31,274 bases of DNA from Micractinium sp. NFX-FRZ (lineage: Eukaryota > Chlorophyta > Trebouxiophyceae > Chlorellales > Chlorellaceae). Each line of letters begins with the position of its first letter. Positions within the stretch are counted from its first letter, which is position 1. The notes beneath the pieces were generated by a model. That model had not been told where the DNA came from, made no database searches, and saw only the letters and a list, made by a program, of their open reading frames with translations. The position numbers and the translations under genes are program-made. The stretch lies in NCBI GenBank assembly GCA_029339195.1, contig JAPTJF010000601.1, positions 1 to 31,274 on the forward strand. The letters are read 5' to 3'. Below, piece after piece: positions 9,401 to 20,249 of this stretch.

Positions 9401-11035
9401 ACGCAGCGGCAGCCGTGCCCGCGTGCTGGCCTTCTGGCAGTCGCTGCTTGCCGACCCCACGTCAGCCTTCTACACGCCCGTGCCAGGTGGCGGGCCCCTG
9501 ATGCAGCACGCTGACGTGGCGCCCTGGCTGGCAGCCCTGCCCCGGTTCCTGTTTGAGCTCGGCACCGGCAACCCGGCCACCAGCCGGGCGGCGCTGCAGC
9601 TGCTGCTGGGCGCGGCACGGTGTGCCCCTCCAGGCAGCGCTCTTGCAGAGGCACTGCAGGGCCTGCAGCCGCAGCTGGCGCCGCTGTTTGTTGTGCTGCT
9701 GCCACCTGGCAAGGCGGCGGCGGCACAACAGCAGCAGCAGCAGCAGGGGCCGCGGGTGCACGTGGGACCGCTGGCAGCGCTGCCCCCGGCTGTCCAGGTG
9801 GGTGGCACACCCTGCACTCCTGCTGGGCATGCCCTGCTGCTGTGCCGCTCCGCCTACCCAGCCCGCGCCCCTGCACTCATAGCGCTAGCCTGCCCCCATC
9901 TCAGATGCATGCTCGTGCCGTGCGTTATGCACGCGCACGCGCCTGCTCATCTCCAGAGACTTGGTGCCAGCACCAGCGGCCGGATGACCCCAGCTCTCTG
10001 CCCACCTCCTCTCAGCATGCCTGCCCTGTTGGTACTACGCCTCCCCCCACCCTGCAGGAGCTGGCGGTGGACCTACTGTACCACTTCCCCGCAGCTTCCG
10101 ATCAGCTTCTGCGCACCGCAGCGGTGGTGTGCCTGGGCGATGCCTACCCCACCTCCACCGCTGGCCGCCTGCTGGGGGTGCTGGCAGCCAAGGCGGGCGC
10201 AGGGGCGGCAGACCCTGCCGCCTACTGCGGCCTCCTGCTGAACGTGCTGAGCGGCGCCAGCCTGGCGGGCCTGCACCAGCTCAGCTGGGCGCGGCATGAG
10301 ACGCTGGTGCAGGCAGCGTGCCAATCGGCCCTCGCCCTGGGGGGGCCTACAGAGGTAGCAGGCCTGCTGCTGCCCCCGCTGCTGGCCGCGGCGAGCGGCC
10401 CAGAGGGTAGTGGCAGCGGTGGCAGCGGCAGTGGCAGCGGTGGCAGCGGTGGCAGCAGCAGTGATCCGTGGGCGGCATACGGCCTGCTGCAGCTGTGCAC
10501 CGCACTGGCCACGGCGGCCTCCACCAGCCAGCAGCAGTGGCAGCCGCAGGAGGCAGCGGTGGCAGCGCTGCCGCAGCTCATGCTGCACCTGCAGGCCAGC
10601 TGCCAGCAGCAGCAGCAGCAGGAGCAGCAGCAGCCGGCCACAGCTGGCGGCACAGGCAGCAGCGGCGGCGGCGGCCCCACGCTGACCGCCGAGCAGGCCA
10701 CTGGCCACTGCCTGCGCCTGCTGGTGCTGCAGCCGCAGCTGCTGCTGCCGCGTCTGCTGGCGGCGCTGGCCGGTGGGCTGCAAGCCCCGCACGACGGCAG
10801 CGCCGAGGGCGGCGGCACTCTGCTGCCTGTGGCTCTGCTGCAGCTGCAGGCGCTGCTGCGGGAGGCTCGGCTGAGGGAGTGCCTTCTGGATGAGAGGGAA
10901 GCGGTGCAGGCGGCGCTGGCGGCATGCAAGGCAGCCTCCGAGGCAGCGGGCAGCGCCACCCTTGGCACGCGCAGCTGCCAGGAGCAGCTGAGGCAGCTGG
11001 AGGCGACGGCTGCAGCGCTGCTGGGCAGCGCTTAA
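6473..11035 (+). CDS. IPI1: IPI1/TEX10-like pre-ribosomal (Rix1 complex) protein
   Basis: Subunit of the Rix1/PELP1 complex that acts in the nucleus on 60S pre-ribosomes. Exons: 6473-6679, 6991-7078, 7431-7635, 8014-8574, 8819-9797, 10058-11035; all phases agree, giving 1005 residues. The diagnostic N-terminus is present: basic MGKPGRGKKKN, then KHRVGKKLPRAQNATDTSFK and SRTISL, matching the family's A-x-NATDTSF-x-S-x-TIS signature. Exons 2-4 encode helical repeats (RVRKDALQGLAELLAGHP, SVRAALCELL, ADALGFLELLMG) of the IPI1 N-terminal domain. The C-terminal half is Ala/Leu-rich helical sequence with low-complexity insertions: poly-Ala near genomic 9030-9070, a Gly/Ser run near 10410-10460 and a Gln run near 10605-10635. 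It is larger than yeast IPI1 and closer in size to animal TEX10. Intron 1 starts GC (AAG|GCAAGT). Introns 2 and 3 hold partial exon copies. Confidence 0.9.
7225..7250 (+). repeat. Partial copy of IPI1 exon 2 end inside intron 2
   Basis: Matches 7061-7086 (last bases of exon 2 and its donor) at 22 of 26 positions, offset 164. GCGGGCCACCC is identical and the GGT of the donor is kept. In the same frame the copy and its flank read ALIAGHPG against ELLAGHPG in the exon. It lies downstream of the real donor. Confidence 0.55.
7916..7948 (+). repeat. Partial copy of IPI1 exon 4 start with intact acceptor, inside intron 3
   Basis: Matches 8014-8046 (ADALGFLELL) at 31 of 33 positions, offset 98. The preceding intron end (GCACCTCCCC and CTGCTGCCGC tracts before CTGCAG) is repeated too, so the unit spans the 3' splice site. 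The copy keeps a good acceptor and the right phase, but reading on from it hits TAG at 7965, so its use would make a truncated, decay-prone transcript. Confidence 0.85.
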
Positions 11036-11169
11036 ATAAGAAAGTGCTTGCTTGTGTGCTCGCTTGCGTGCCTGTTCAGGGCGGTGTTTGACAATGAGTG
11101 TGATGTATACATTCGAAACCACGCTGGCTGGGCCGGGGTGCCTCCTAGCACCTCCCCTGCTGCTGAATT

Positions 11170-11174
11170 TGTAA
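11170..11174 (+). terminator. TGTAA polyadenylation signal of the IPI1-like gene
   Basis: TGTAA lies 135 bases after the IPI1 stop at 11035. Chlorophyte nuclear genes typically use TGTAA in place of AATAAA. Assigned from position and motif only. Confidence 0.55.
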
Positions 11175-11564
11175 TGTGAACGTGTACGTGGGGCCAGGGG
11201 TCAACAGATCGAGCGGCAAGCAAAGCAGGTTGAATCGCTGAAGAATTCAGGGGGTCGTTTATTTAGGGGGGGGATGGTCATGGCACAGATCAAAACTCCA
11301 GGGAGGATCAACAAATTGGCAGGGCTGTGTCCAAAGCGCACAGCGTGTGATGCACTGCCGCTGGCTGCGCTGGTGTGCTGGGCCTGCTGGCTAGGGTGCC
11401 TGCTCCAGCAGGCGCCTGCAGGCAGGCGGGTGGGCGGCACGCAGCTGCCTGGCTTCAGAGTGCGGGCAGGCTGCTGGCGTCACCGACCCGAGATGCCACA
11501 ATCCACGAACTGGCAAGTCCCAGCTGCTGCAAGTGAGCTACCACCCCACCAACAAACCACCCGG

Positions 11565-11592
11565 AGCTTTCGTATGATGTCCCCAAACTGCG
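11565..11592 (-). repeat. Copy of the last coding bases of the receptor kinase, beyond its stop
   Basis: Matches 11677-11704 at 27 of 28 positions, offset 112. The original encodes the terminal QFGDIIREL; the copy, in the 3' flank on the same strand, would read QFGDIIRKL. No spliced use is evident. It shows that these duplications affect a gene end as well as introns. Confidence 0.85.
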
Positions 11593-11669
11593 ATTGGTGC
11601 CTTCTACCTTACTTTACCATCATTGCCCTCGCTTCAACTTCTTTGAACTGGCTGTCAGTCATGCCCAGC

Positions 11670-14600
11670 TCACCGCAGCTCTCGTATGATGTCCCCAAAC
11701 TGCGGCCGCTCCCCCGGCTCCTGCGCCCAGCAGCGCTCCATGAGGCAGCAGTAGGCGCCCAGGCCAGCAAAGGCGGCGGTGTCTGGGCCCGGCAGCTGCT
11801 CCCGCGGCGGGATGGGCAGGCGCTCGCCCGCCAAGAGGGCGCGCACGATCTGCATGGGGCGAGGGTGGGGGCAGGTAGGGTGAGGTGGGGTGGCGTGTGA
11901 GAAGGAGGGTTTGGGGTGGGGTGAAGTTGGGTGGGGCGTTAGAAGAAGCGGGTGCACAGTGCCATGGGCAGGGGAGATGCCAGCTTGGCAGGGTGAGACC
12001 GTGGGCATATGCCAGCACGCCCGGCACTGGGCATGCTTTCGGGCGGGCGGCTCATGCACCAGCTGCGCACAGCAGCCAAGAGCAGCTCCTAGTCTAGTCG
12101 TTACAGCTTTTCACATCCCCTGAAAGAGGATTCAACTTCAGCTCCCTGGCAGCTCCCTGGCAGTCAGTGTCTTATAGCTCCTCTCTAAAGCCCCGCACTT
12201 TCCTGCACTGCGGCCTCCCTCTCACCTCCCAGAAGTCGGTGCCGCCCCAGGGCACCTGCCACGTCAGCAGCTGCAAGCAGGGCGGGCAGCCCAGGAAAAA
12301 GGGGGCGGCGGTGGTGAATCGTAAGGGCGTCAGCACGGCAGGCAATGCAGGGGGCTCCGCTTGCGTAGAAAGAGGCAGCGGGACGGCTCCACACAGCTCT
12401 TTTGCAGAATAGACCACTGAGCACTGCCTTCTTTGAAGAGCGGGCGAAAAGAGGCACGCACTGACCTCGTACAGGCACATGCCGAAACTGAAGACGTCGC
12501 TGGCTAGAGATGCACGGGAGCCCTGCAGGATCTCTGGCGCCTGGAGGCAAGCAAGGCGGGAGAAGAAGGGGGGCAAGAGTCAGGACGGGCGAAGGGTGGC
12601 CCTGCTTGTAGAGCAAGTAGGGAGGTGCCTGTGCGGGGGCATGCGAGACATGGCGGGGTGCATGCTGACGGCCCTGCGGCATTTCCGGGGCCCAAGCAGC
12701 AAGAGGCAAGCAGGCGAGGCGGTACGCGTGGGCACAGGGAGTGAGGAGAATGAGAGGCGCAGCACGTGCAGGTGTGGGGCCATGACGCCCCTGCATCCCC
12801 CCGACACCAGCGCGCACCCATGCCAGCTGCTGTTGCCTTAGCCACCTCCGCAGCATGGCGGGCCCCACTCGGCAGCCTCAAGCAGCCGCCCACGCCAGCT
12901 GCAGCTGTCGTGGCAGCATGCGGCATGGAAGCCTGAAGGCCCCACTCACCAGCCAGCGCGGGTTCACGGGTGCCTGCGTGCTCGCCAGGCTGGGCTCCTG
13001 CTCCAGGATTTTGCTCAAGTTGAAGTCCGACACCTGCACGCCAAGTGCAGGGGGACAGGGGAAGTGTTGTAAGCGAGCGAGTTCCCTGCTGTAGAACCCT
13101 GCTGTGGTGGACGTAGCAGAGCAGGGCAGGGCAGAGCAGGCACAAGCAAGCAAGGCAGCCATGGAGGGGGATCCCCGGGGAAGGGGAGGGGGGGCAGAGA
13201 GGAGGGTGTGGTGGGGCACTGCTGTGCGCTGCCTGCTGCCATGCCCGCGCGTGCCGTGGAGGGCACCGGATCGGGTGTGTTGGAACCAACGGGGGATGGC
13301 CACCCAGCCAGCCAATTGGCACCCAGCCCTGGCCACTGCACACAGCTACCAAGCCACATGCGCACCTTGACGCGCCAGGAGTAGTCGACCAGCAAATTGG
13401 GCGATTTGAGATCTCTGTGGGCGATGGGCGAGGAGTGGGCGTGCAGGGCCAGCATGCCCTTGGCCGCGTCCAGCGCAAAGTGCAGGCGCAGGGCCCAGGT
13501 GAGTTGGGCGGCGTAGGCGGGGTCGCGCCGCCCCTCTGCCAGCACGTCAGTCAGGTTGCCACGCGCACAGTACTCTGCAGTTTGGATTGCGAAGAAATCC
13601 GTCAAATCGCCAAGCTCGCAGCACTTTCCAGTAGCACAAGTAATCAAGAAGTGGAAGGGGATTGGCAGGGGAGGGGAGGGGAGGCGGGCGGACGTGAGCC
13701 ACTGCCCGTGCTGAGCGAGCGGGCGGGGGCCGCACTTGCCTGCCTGCATGCAAAGTCCTGGGCCCCACCCCTGCAAGTGCCCCCCCCATCCCCTCTCCCT
13801 CCACCCCCGGATTCCGCCCCGCTTGCTTGCCTGTGACCAGGGCAGGTGGGTAGGTGCACACGCCCATGAGCGCCACGATGTTCGGGTGCCGGATGGCTGC
13901 AGCCGGGCAAGGGGGAGGTGCGGAGAGGCAAAAACAGTGGCAAGGTTTGGCGGGGGAGGGGATGGCCGGGGGCAGCGGGTTGCCAGGTGGCAGCGGCCTG
14001 GCCCAGAGCTGCAGGGGCTAGCTCCCTATAGCACGGCGTTGCCGTCGCAAAGTACAACACCATGCGGCAGAGAAGATTTAAGGGCTGTGCGCGCGCACAT
14101 GCGAAACAGAGGCATGCATACAGGCGGCCACGCTTGCCTACATGGGCATGCCTGTAATGCATGGGCATACAGGCGGGCATGGCATGTGCTGCGCCGACAT
14201 AAAGAAACCCACGACGGGCTGCTGCACAACGGCCTGGTTCGCTTGCCTGCCATGAGCTCCGCCTCCCTATACAGCCCCGCCAGCGCCGGGCTGGAAAGCG
14301 TCACCGGCTCCAGGCTGCCCTCCTCCCCAGCGGCCTCCAGCTTCATCTGCCAGGGAGGGTGGGAAGAGACGAGGGTGGACGGGCGAGGGCGGGGGGGTGA
14401 CTACGCACGTGGGGGCGCAGGCAGGCAGCTTCGCCGGCTTTAAAAGCCAGCAGCCTCTGGCCACATCCGGGCTTGTGGGGAGCGTGGCGGGAGGATGTAA
14501 GGGAGCAGGGGATTGGGGGCAATGGCGAGCTGGCTCACGGGTCACCGGCAGTCGCATCTGGGCACAAGGGCTGCCTGGAACCGGCGAAGCTGCCTGCAGC

Positions 14601-17600
14601 TGCGCGGGTCAAAAGTCGGCTCAGATTGCATGCATGCAGATTGCACATACTTTGCACGCATGCACTCTATGGTGCTGCAATGGACACGCACCAGAATCTT
14701 GACCGCCACCGGAGTCTCCTTCATCTGAGCAAAGTAGACCTGCAAAGGGGCCGGGGGCACAGGAAAGCGGGGGTGCAGCGAGTGAGGGAGCAGCCGAGGG
14801 CAGCTGCCGGCCCTGTCAGCGTCACAGCGCAGCATGGACCACAGCATGCATGCCAGCAGGCAGCCACGCCATGCAGCCGCAGCATAGCAGCTGCAGCCGC
14901 CAGGCGCCCAGCAGCAGCAGCAGCAGCAGCCTCCAGACTTCATGCACGCAGTGTCCAGCTTGCCAGCGCTCGCTCACCTTGCCAAAGCTGCCTTGCCCGA
15001 TCAGGCGCTCCATTCGCAGCTCAGCAAAGCTGACCACACACGACCTCAGGTCCATCAGCCGCCCCTGGGACCCGCTCCCTGCCCCCACAGGCAACTGCTT
15101 GCTGCTGCTGCCTGCGAGTGAAGCGGGCGGGCTGACGCCAGGCGTGCTGCCTGGCACGACAGAGCGCCGTGCCGAAGCCGCGCTGCTGCCACCGGGCGTG
15201 CCCCCTGACCCTAGGTCGACCCCATTGCCGCTGTTCCTACCGCCTCCGCCGCCGGTCTCGATGCGAAGCATGCTGGGGTCGGGGGGTGGCCGCGGGTGGG
15301 TGCTGATCCAGGACAGCAGTTCGTCGGTTTGAGTCAACTCGGAGCTCTGAGGGGTCAGCGGGCCGCTTGAGTTGAGGGCTGCGCCAATGGCGGGGCTGTG
15401 GGCTCCCCCTTTCTGGCGCCGCATGAGCTCCCGCTCTTCCACATCCGGCTTGCCACTGCTGCTGACAACCTTGGAGCTGCCGGGGGCCATGGATCCTAGG
15501 TTGTCAAGGTTGCTGGGGTGCTTGGTGGGCAGCTCCGGGCCCGTGGGGGCGCCCCGCCGGCGCCGGCGCACCAGCACAAACGCCAGCGCGGCGAGCACGA
15601 GGGCTGCATGACAGCGCGCGGGGGTGCGGGGCGTGCGGTGGTGTGTGCGCGCCAGAGTGGGCGGTTCGCGGCAGGCAGCAGCAGGTTGTCAGCACGGCAG
15701 GCAGCGGCGCAGGCCACTTGTGATGAAAGTGTGGCCGCTTGGCACCCTCAATTATGCACATTGCACAAGTGCACATACACCTGGCACATGCACGGGCCAT
15801 GTGCACTCCGTGCATGTGCATTCCTGGCAACCCTGCTGCCCACCCTGCCGGGCCAGCCAGCCAACCGCCCCAGCCGCCCTACCTGCCACGCCTCCCACCA
15901 CGCCTCCCACAATCGCGCCCACAGGAGTTCCCGCCGCGTTGACCGGGATGGGGCCCTCTGGGGGAGGCGGCGGAGGGGATGGCGGCGTCTCGGGGGAAGG
16001 CAGGGGAGGGGAGGGCCGGGGGGAGAGGGGCGGCGTGGGGGGCGAGGGGTGTGGCGGCACCACCAGCACTGGGACCCTGCTGCTGCCAAACGTGCCGTCC
16101 CCCAGCTCTCCAAAAGTGTGGCCAAAGGAGGCTGCAGGGGGCCAGGACGCGACACAACGTGTTTGCACGGTGAGAAAGCACTGGCACAAAACGTGCTGCC
16201 AAGCACGCCACCAGCAGGAGCGCTGCGAGGGTGTGGCCAAGCGAGGGTGCCCCTGCCAGGCAGGACTTTCCAGATGCCTCACCCCCCGCTGCCGACAGCA
16301 CCACCCTGGCTCTCACATCCATTGCTTGAGGTGCGTGCTCCCCAGCAGTACACCTCGCCAATGGCGGTACGGGCGCACGTGAAACGGTCCCCCGTCTCCA
16401 CTTGAGAGAACAGCTCGCCACTGGCGGGCGCAGCCAGGGAAGTGGGCTGCGTCAGCTCGGAGTTGGACTGCCCGTTGCCGCACTGCAGGCGGGAGGAGGG
16501 GCAAGGGGAGGGGAGGGGCTTGGCTGGCTGGCTAGTCAGAGGCAAGTGCAAGCGAGGGCGGGGGTGGGGCGGCACTGGGCCGTGCCAGCAAAAGAAGGTT
16601 CGGGCCAGCCTCACTGGGCCTGCACCGCCAAGAATGCATGTCCCACGTGTAGAGGTGGTGGGCAGGCAGCAGTGGCCATGGCAGTACTGAGTTCCCCCAC
16701 CCCCCACCTCCCCACCCTCTTTAGCTTTAGGTCACCACCCTGACAACTTGCCTGGCCCGACCAGTTGGCCCCCCAGCAAAGCACTGCAGCGGCACAAGCG
16801 GTGCTGGAAACAAGGTTAAGTACGGCCGGCAGGCAGGTGGGCATGCACGCGTGTGCCTAGCCACCTCCCGCAGGCAACATGCCGTTTGCCTGCCTGCAAG
16901 CCAGCCCCACAGATCGGCCCGCCATCTGCTCGCACCGCTGCCTTCACTTCGTCTCATCCTGCACCAGTGGTTGAGCCCAGCAGCAATCAAGTGGCAGGAG
17001 TTGCCGCCCGCAACCTCTGCTCACCTTTGCCAGCTTTCCGAGTGATCCCGCACCGGTGGTTGAACCCAACGGCAATGACCTGCCACTGGATGTTGCCTGG
17101 CACAGGGACCAGCTTCGCGGGCCACTTGCTGGCAGCAAAGCACGATGCTGCAGAAGCAGGCGGGCGGGCGGGCGGCAAAGGCGCACATGGCAGTGAACAG
17201 GTGGGCGCGGTTGGGGCAGCAGGCGAGCTGACCCCTCTGTCGAGCCAAAACAGAGGTCCATGCTGTGCCTGCTGCTGCATGCTGGCGGGGCGCGGCTCAT
17301 GCGCGCAAGCGGGTCCGTGGCTGCCTTCCCTGGCCTCCCATTCCCCCCTTCCCTGCTGGGCTTCTCACCCGAGCCATCCTTCAGCACAAGGCAGGTTTCC
17401 TTGGCGCCCATCCCAACTGATATGACCGCTTCGGCGCCGGCCACTGGCTGTGGGGAGGAATAGACAGCCGGCGTGCCATCCAGCGTGCTCGCGCCCAGCG
17501 CGCCCCCTGCAGGCCAGGCAGGCAGGTAGGGAGGAGAGAGGGGGCAAGCTGTCAAGCCAGCCGTGCGCATGGCGTGGGTGCAGTCTTATCAACGCAAACA

Positions 17601-19270
17601 GGCCAGCAGCAAGGGGGGCGCGACTCGCCAGTCGGGCCAGCGCGCGCAGCAGCAGGACAGCACAGGCTTGAGAGCAATACAACAGCAGGAGATGCGGGGG
17701 CATTGATGTGCATTCTAGGCATGCAGACCAGTGCCGGGCCGGCAGCGACTCACAGCACCACAGCCCTCCAGTGGTGTTGATGGCGCAGGCAGAGGAGAAG
17801 CCTGCCGCCACGCTCAGCCAGGGCTGTGTGGAGTTGACGCGGCAGGGGCGGGCGGTCCAGGGGAGCTCCGCTGGCGACTGCCCGCAGCCCAGGGAGCCAA
17901 GCTGGTTGCTGCCCTGCAGTCGGGGAGCCATGTATGTAATCAGGGAGCCAATGGGAAGAGGCAGAGGGGCGGGTTGCCCAGAACAGCGCCTTCACCAGAA
18001 CAGCCAGGGAGCCAGGCTGGTTGCTGCCCCCCACACAAACAGCACCTATTCCCATCCCACCGCCACACCCACCCACACCACACACACAATCCCATTCCTC
18101 ACACCCACACCCACAACTCGTCCCACCCCCCCAGTGCTCACCCAACACCAGACGGAGCTGTCGTCGCTGCGCAGGGCGCAGGAGAAGCCGACGCCGGCGG
18201 CGATGCCATCCCAGGGCCCGGGCTGTGCCAGCGGCAGCGGTATCAGGCTGGAGCGGGGCAACCCCGCTCCCAGGAGGCCCAGACCGCTGAAATCCGAGCC
18301 CCAGCAACTGGCACTACCGTCCGCCTGGATGCCACAGTTGAAAGAATCAGACACATTTGTTGTGCTGTTGAGGTACGCTCCCGATGCCAGCTGGCGCCAG
18401 GCGCGCGGCGCGTCCACCGCCACCGACGTGGGTGCTGAGAAGTTGGCCAGCTGCTGGGTGCTGCCGGGGGCGGGCTGCTGCCGCGCCAGCTGCCGGCCCC
18501 AGCACAGGGCCGCCTTGCTCTCCAAAGCGTACACAGCGCAGGCGCCCACGCTGGCGCTGCTGATGTCAGCAAGGGAGGACCAGCCTGCATGGCGGGACAG
18601 TGGGGCGGGCAAAGTTGTGTGCAGGTTTTTGGCCTGTAGAAAGGGCCAACTAGGAGGGGCCGCTCGGGGCGCCCGAGGCGGCGGCCGCAGCTGCGCATGG
18701 GGAGGCGTGCAAGTGCAGCACACCCATGCGTCTGACCCTGCAAGCGCTTCTGAGCAGGGCGTGAGAGCCTGTGACCCTGTGGGATGCGCCCACCCTACCC
18801 TGGAGAGGCGCCGGCGAGGCAGCGGGTAAGGTGGCGGCCGGGCCGGCTTCCGGCACCATGCCAGGCGACGGCGCAGCGGTGGCGGTCGGGATCGACGCCA
18901 ACGCCAGGATCACAGCAGCTAGCATGAGTCTCAGAAGCATTCCCCTTGGCCTGTGTGCACGGGGCAGCCAGGACGCAGGCAGCCTTACCGACAGATAGCC
19001 TGCTCGAGCTTCTGCACGTCCAACGTGCACGCCACCCGCCACTTCCGCGCCCGCCCCCGCCGACCTCCCCTGCTCTCGGCCTCCCCCCCTCCTGCACTTA
19101 CCGTCTAGGCTGATGGTGCCATCTCCTTCAGTCCCGCCGATGCTCGCAGTAATGGGCGGCGAGAGTTCCGGAGAGAGGCCGGGCTCGGGAGAAGCCGCGG
19201 CCCGAGCGGCGCCCACTGAGCGAGCGGTGGCACCCAATAGGGTCAGCAGGGCTAGAATCAGGCGTGCCAT
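11670..19270 (-). CDS. Receptor-like protein kinase: seven RCC1/CRINKLY4-type repeats, one TM helix, TKL kinase domain
   Basis: Minus-strand exons: 19270-19102, 18584-18142, 17913-17754, 17506-17369, 17147-17025, 16783-16752, 16482-16317, 16131-15883, 15603-14978, 14739-14692, 14346-14247, 13896-13831, 13574-13366, 13033-12950, 12540-12466, 12270-12226, 11849-11670. Phases close, giving 970 residues. In order: signal peptide (MARLILALLTLLGATARS); seven repeats ending in CWG-like motifs (ALCWG, SCWG, VWCWG, LWCWG, a degenerate SCFAA, VLCWG, YCWG), as expected for a seven-bladed RCC1-like propeller; Pro-rich stalk; TM helix (AIVGGVVGGVAALVLAALAF then VLVRRRRR); Ser/Gly-rich juxtamembrane; kinase with GQGSFGK loop, VAVK, HRDLKSPN, APE, and a C-lobe ending QFGDIIREL. 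The DFG motif reads DFN. The layout resembles plant CRINKLY4 without its TNFR-like part. Introns 6, 11 and 12 have GC donors. Confidence 0.85.
13601..13631 (-). repeat. Decayed copy of receptor kinase exon 13 start inside intron 12
   Basis: Aligns without gaps to 13550-13580 at 22 of 31 positions, offset 51. Its translation CELGDLTDFFA still resembles the exon's CARGNLTDVLA. The acceptor has been lost (GAA in place of CAG). It sits just upstream of the real exon in the GC-AG intron 13575-13830. Confidence 0.5.
16954..16987 (-). repeat. Decayed copy of ectodomain exon 5 end inside intron 5
   Basis: Aligns to 17043-17076 at 28 of 34 positions, offset 89. The exon encodes IAVGFNHRCGI; the copy reads IAAGLNHWCRM. 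It lies downstream of the real donor. Because the ectodomain is itself repetitive, an old extra repeat exon is an alternative origin, but the nucleotide match is closer than between other repeats. Confidence 0.65.
18006..18030 (-). repeat. Copy of ectodomain exon 3 start inside intron 2
   Basis: Matches 17891-17915 at 23 of 25 positions, offset 115. It repeats the GSNQLGSL start of exon 3 as GSNQPGSL. The acceptor AG is missing in the copy. Further AGGGAGCCA strings near 17942 suggest more than one round of local duplication. Confidence 0.75.
18799..18940 (-). CDS. Second candidate signal-peptide first exon of the receptor kinase (1B)
   Basis: An ATG at 18940 opens 47 codons with a second convincing secretion signal: MLLRLMLAAVILALASIPTA followed by small residues and a Pro/Ala-rich tail. 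It ends in CAG G|GTAGGG, phase 1, exactly like exon 1A (GAC G|GTAAGT at 19102), so either exon joins exon 2 in frame. Joining 1A to 1B is unlikely: the nearest acceptor before 1B leads into a stop. With 1B the protein would have 961 residues. It may be a true alternative first exon with its own promoter between 18941 and 19101, or a relic. I see no clear nucleotide similarity between 1A and 1B by eye. Confidence 0.45.
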
Positions 19271-20249
19271 GTGCACATGGTGACTGCAGCGAGTGCGGCG
19301 ACAGGAGCGGGTTTAAGCTGGACTGCACCGCGTGCGCGAGTGAGGACTCCTGTTTGAACAGCAGGCTCACACAAGCAGCCCAGGCCCTCTGCCAAGCAGC
19401 ATGTCGGCCCCAGGAAGAGAGTGGGATGCAGGATGGTGTGGTCCACCTTGGCGGGCGCTCAGATGTCGGCGCCCAGAGCAGGCGTGCCCAGTGAACCCTT
19501 GCATCCCTTCCTGCTTGTGCGTGCTAAAAGCCTGAGACCATGCACTCGTGGCCTGCTTAAACAGAGCACATTTCACCACACAGCTGCAGCAGGGGCACCC
19601 TACGTGCAGACACTGGTGAAGCGAGATACCCATGGGTGCCAGCAGTGCAACCGGCAGTGTTCTGCAGTCCGTGCCTTGGATAGCGTGCCGCCAACTTTCA
19701 GGAATCTGGACTACCAGAAACTCGGCCATTACCGGCAACCAACCTTCCACACAATAACATGCCGCGCGTGTGGGGTGCCGGGAGGACAACACAAGGGGGA
19801 TGCCTCAGCGCCTGCAGCTGGCCCGACTTGGTGACCTGTTGGCACTGCTTAGTGGCCAGAAGCGTACTGCAAAAGCCAATTAGTAACACTCGAGGACAAG
19901 TGAATAAGGCGAGTCGTTGCTGCTGCGCCGGAAGGCCTAGGCTCATGCTGCCTTTGGCCTGGGCCCACAGGTGCGCGGGAGCAGGGCAGCGGCCTTGCCC
20001 TTCAAGCGAGGCTGGGAGCTTGTTACGTGCAACTTGCTAGGCGTTCCAAAAGAGATGCGTATTAGAAATGAAGCTTAGATTCGAGCAGATCCCTGCCTGG
20101 CAACAGAAGGTGCCGCCTTGCTAGCGGCGGGTGCGGTGTGCCACGCTGTGCGCCTCCATCCACCACAGAAGTGGCGCCATCTGCGCCATCGGACCTCGCC
20201 ACGCGCTTCCTCATCTCTTTTTCGCTTTACGCTCCGCTCTTCACGCAAA
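19271..20249. promoter_or_regulatory. Divergent intergenic region between receptor kinase and RBD1
   Basis: Holds the promoters and leaders of two divergent genes: the receptor kinase (start 19270, -) and RBD1 (start 20250, +). The sequence is less biased than the flanking exons. I see no RNA gene and no reading frame that looks coding. The bases just before the RBD1 start read ACGCAAAATGGC, a good initiation context. Confidence 0.5.

Noticed and set aside
10073..11122. Long open frames antisense to IPI1 exons 5-6 (and similar at 7951-8775 and 8944-9876)
   Set aside because: GC-rich, Ala/Gln/Arg-rich shadow frames opposite a well-supported coding strand; no domain or splice logic of their own.
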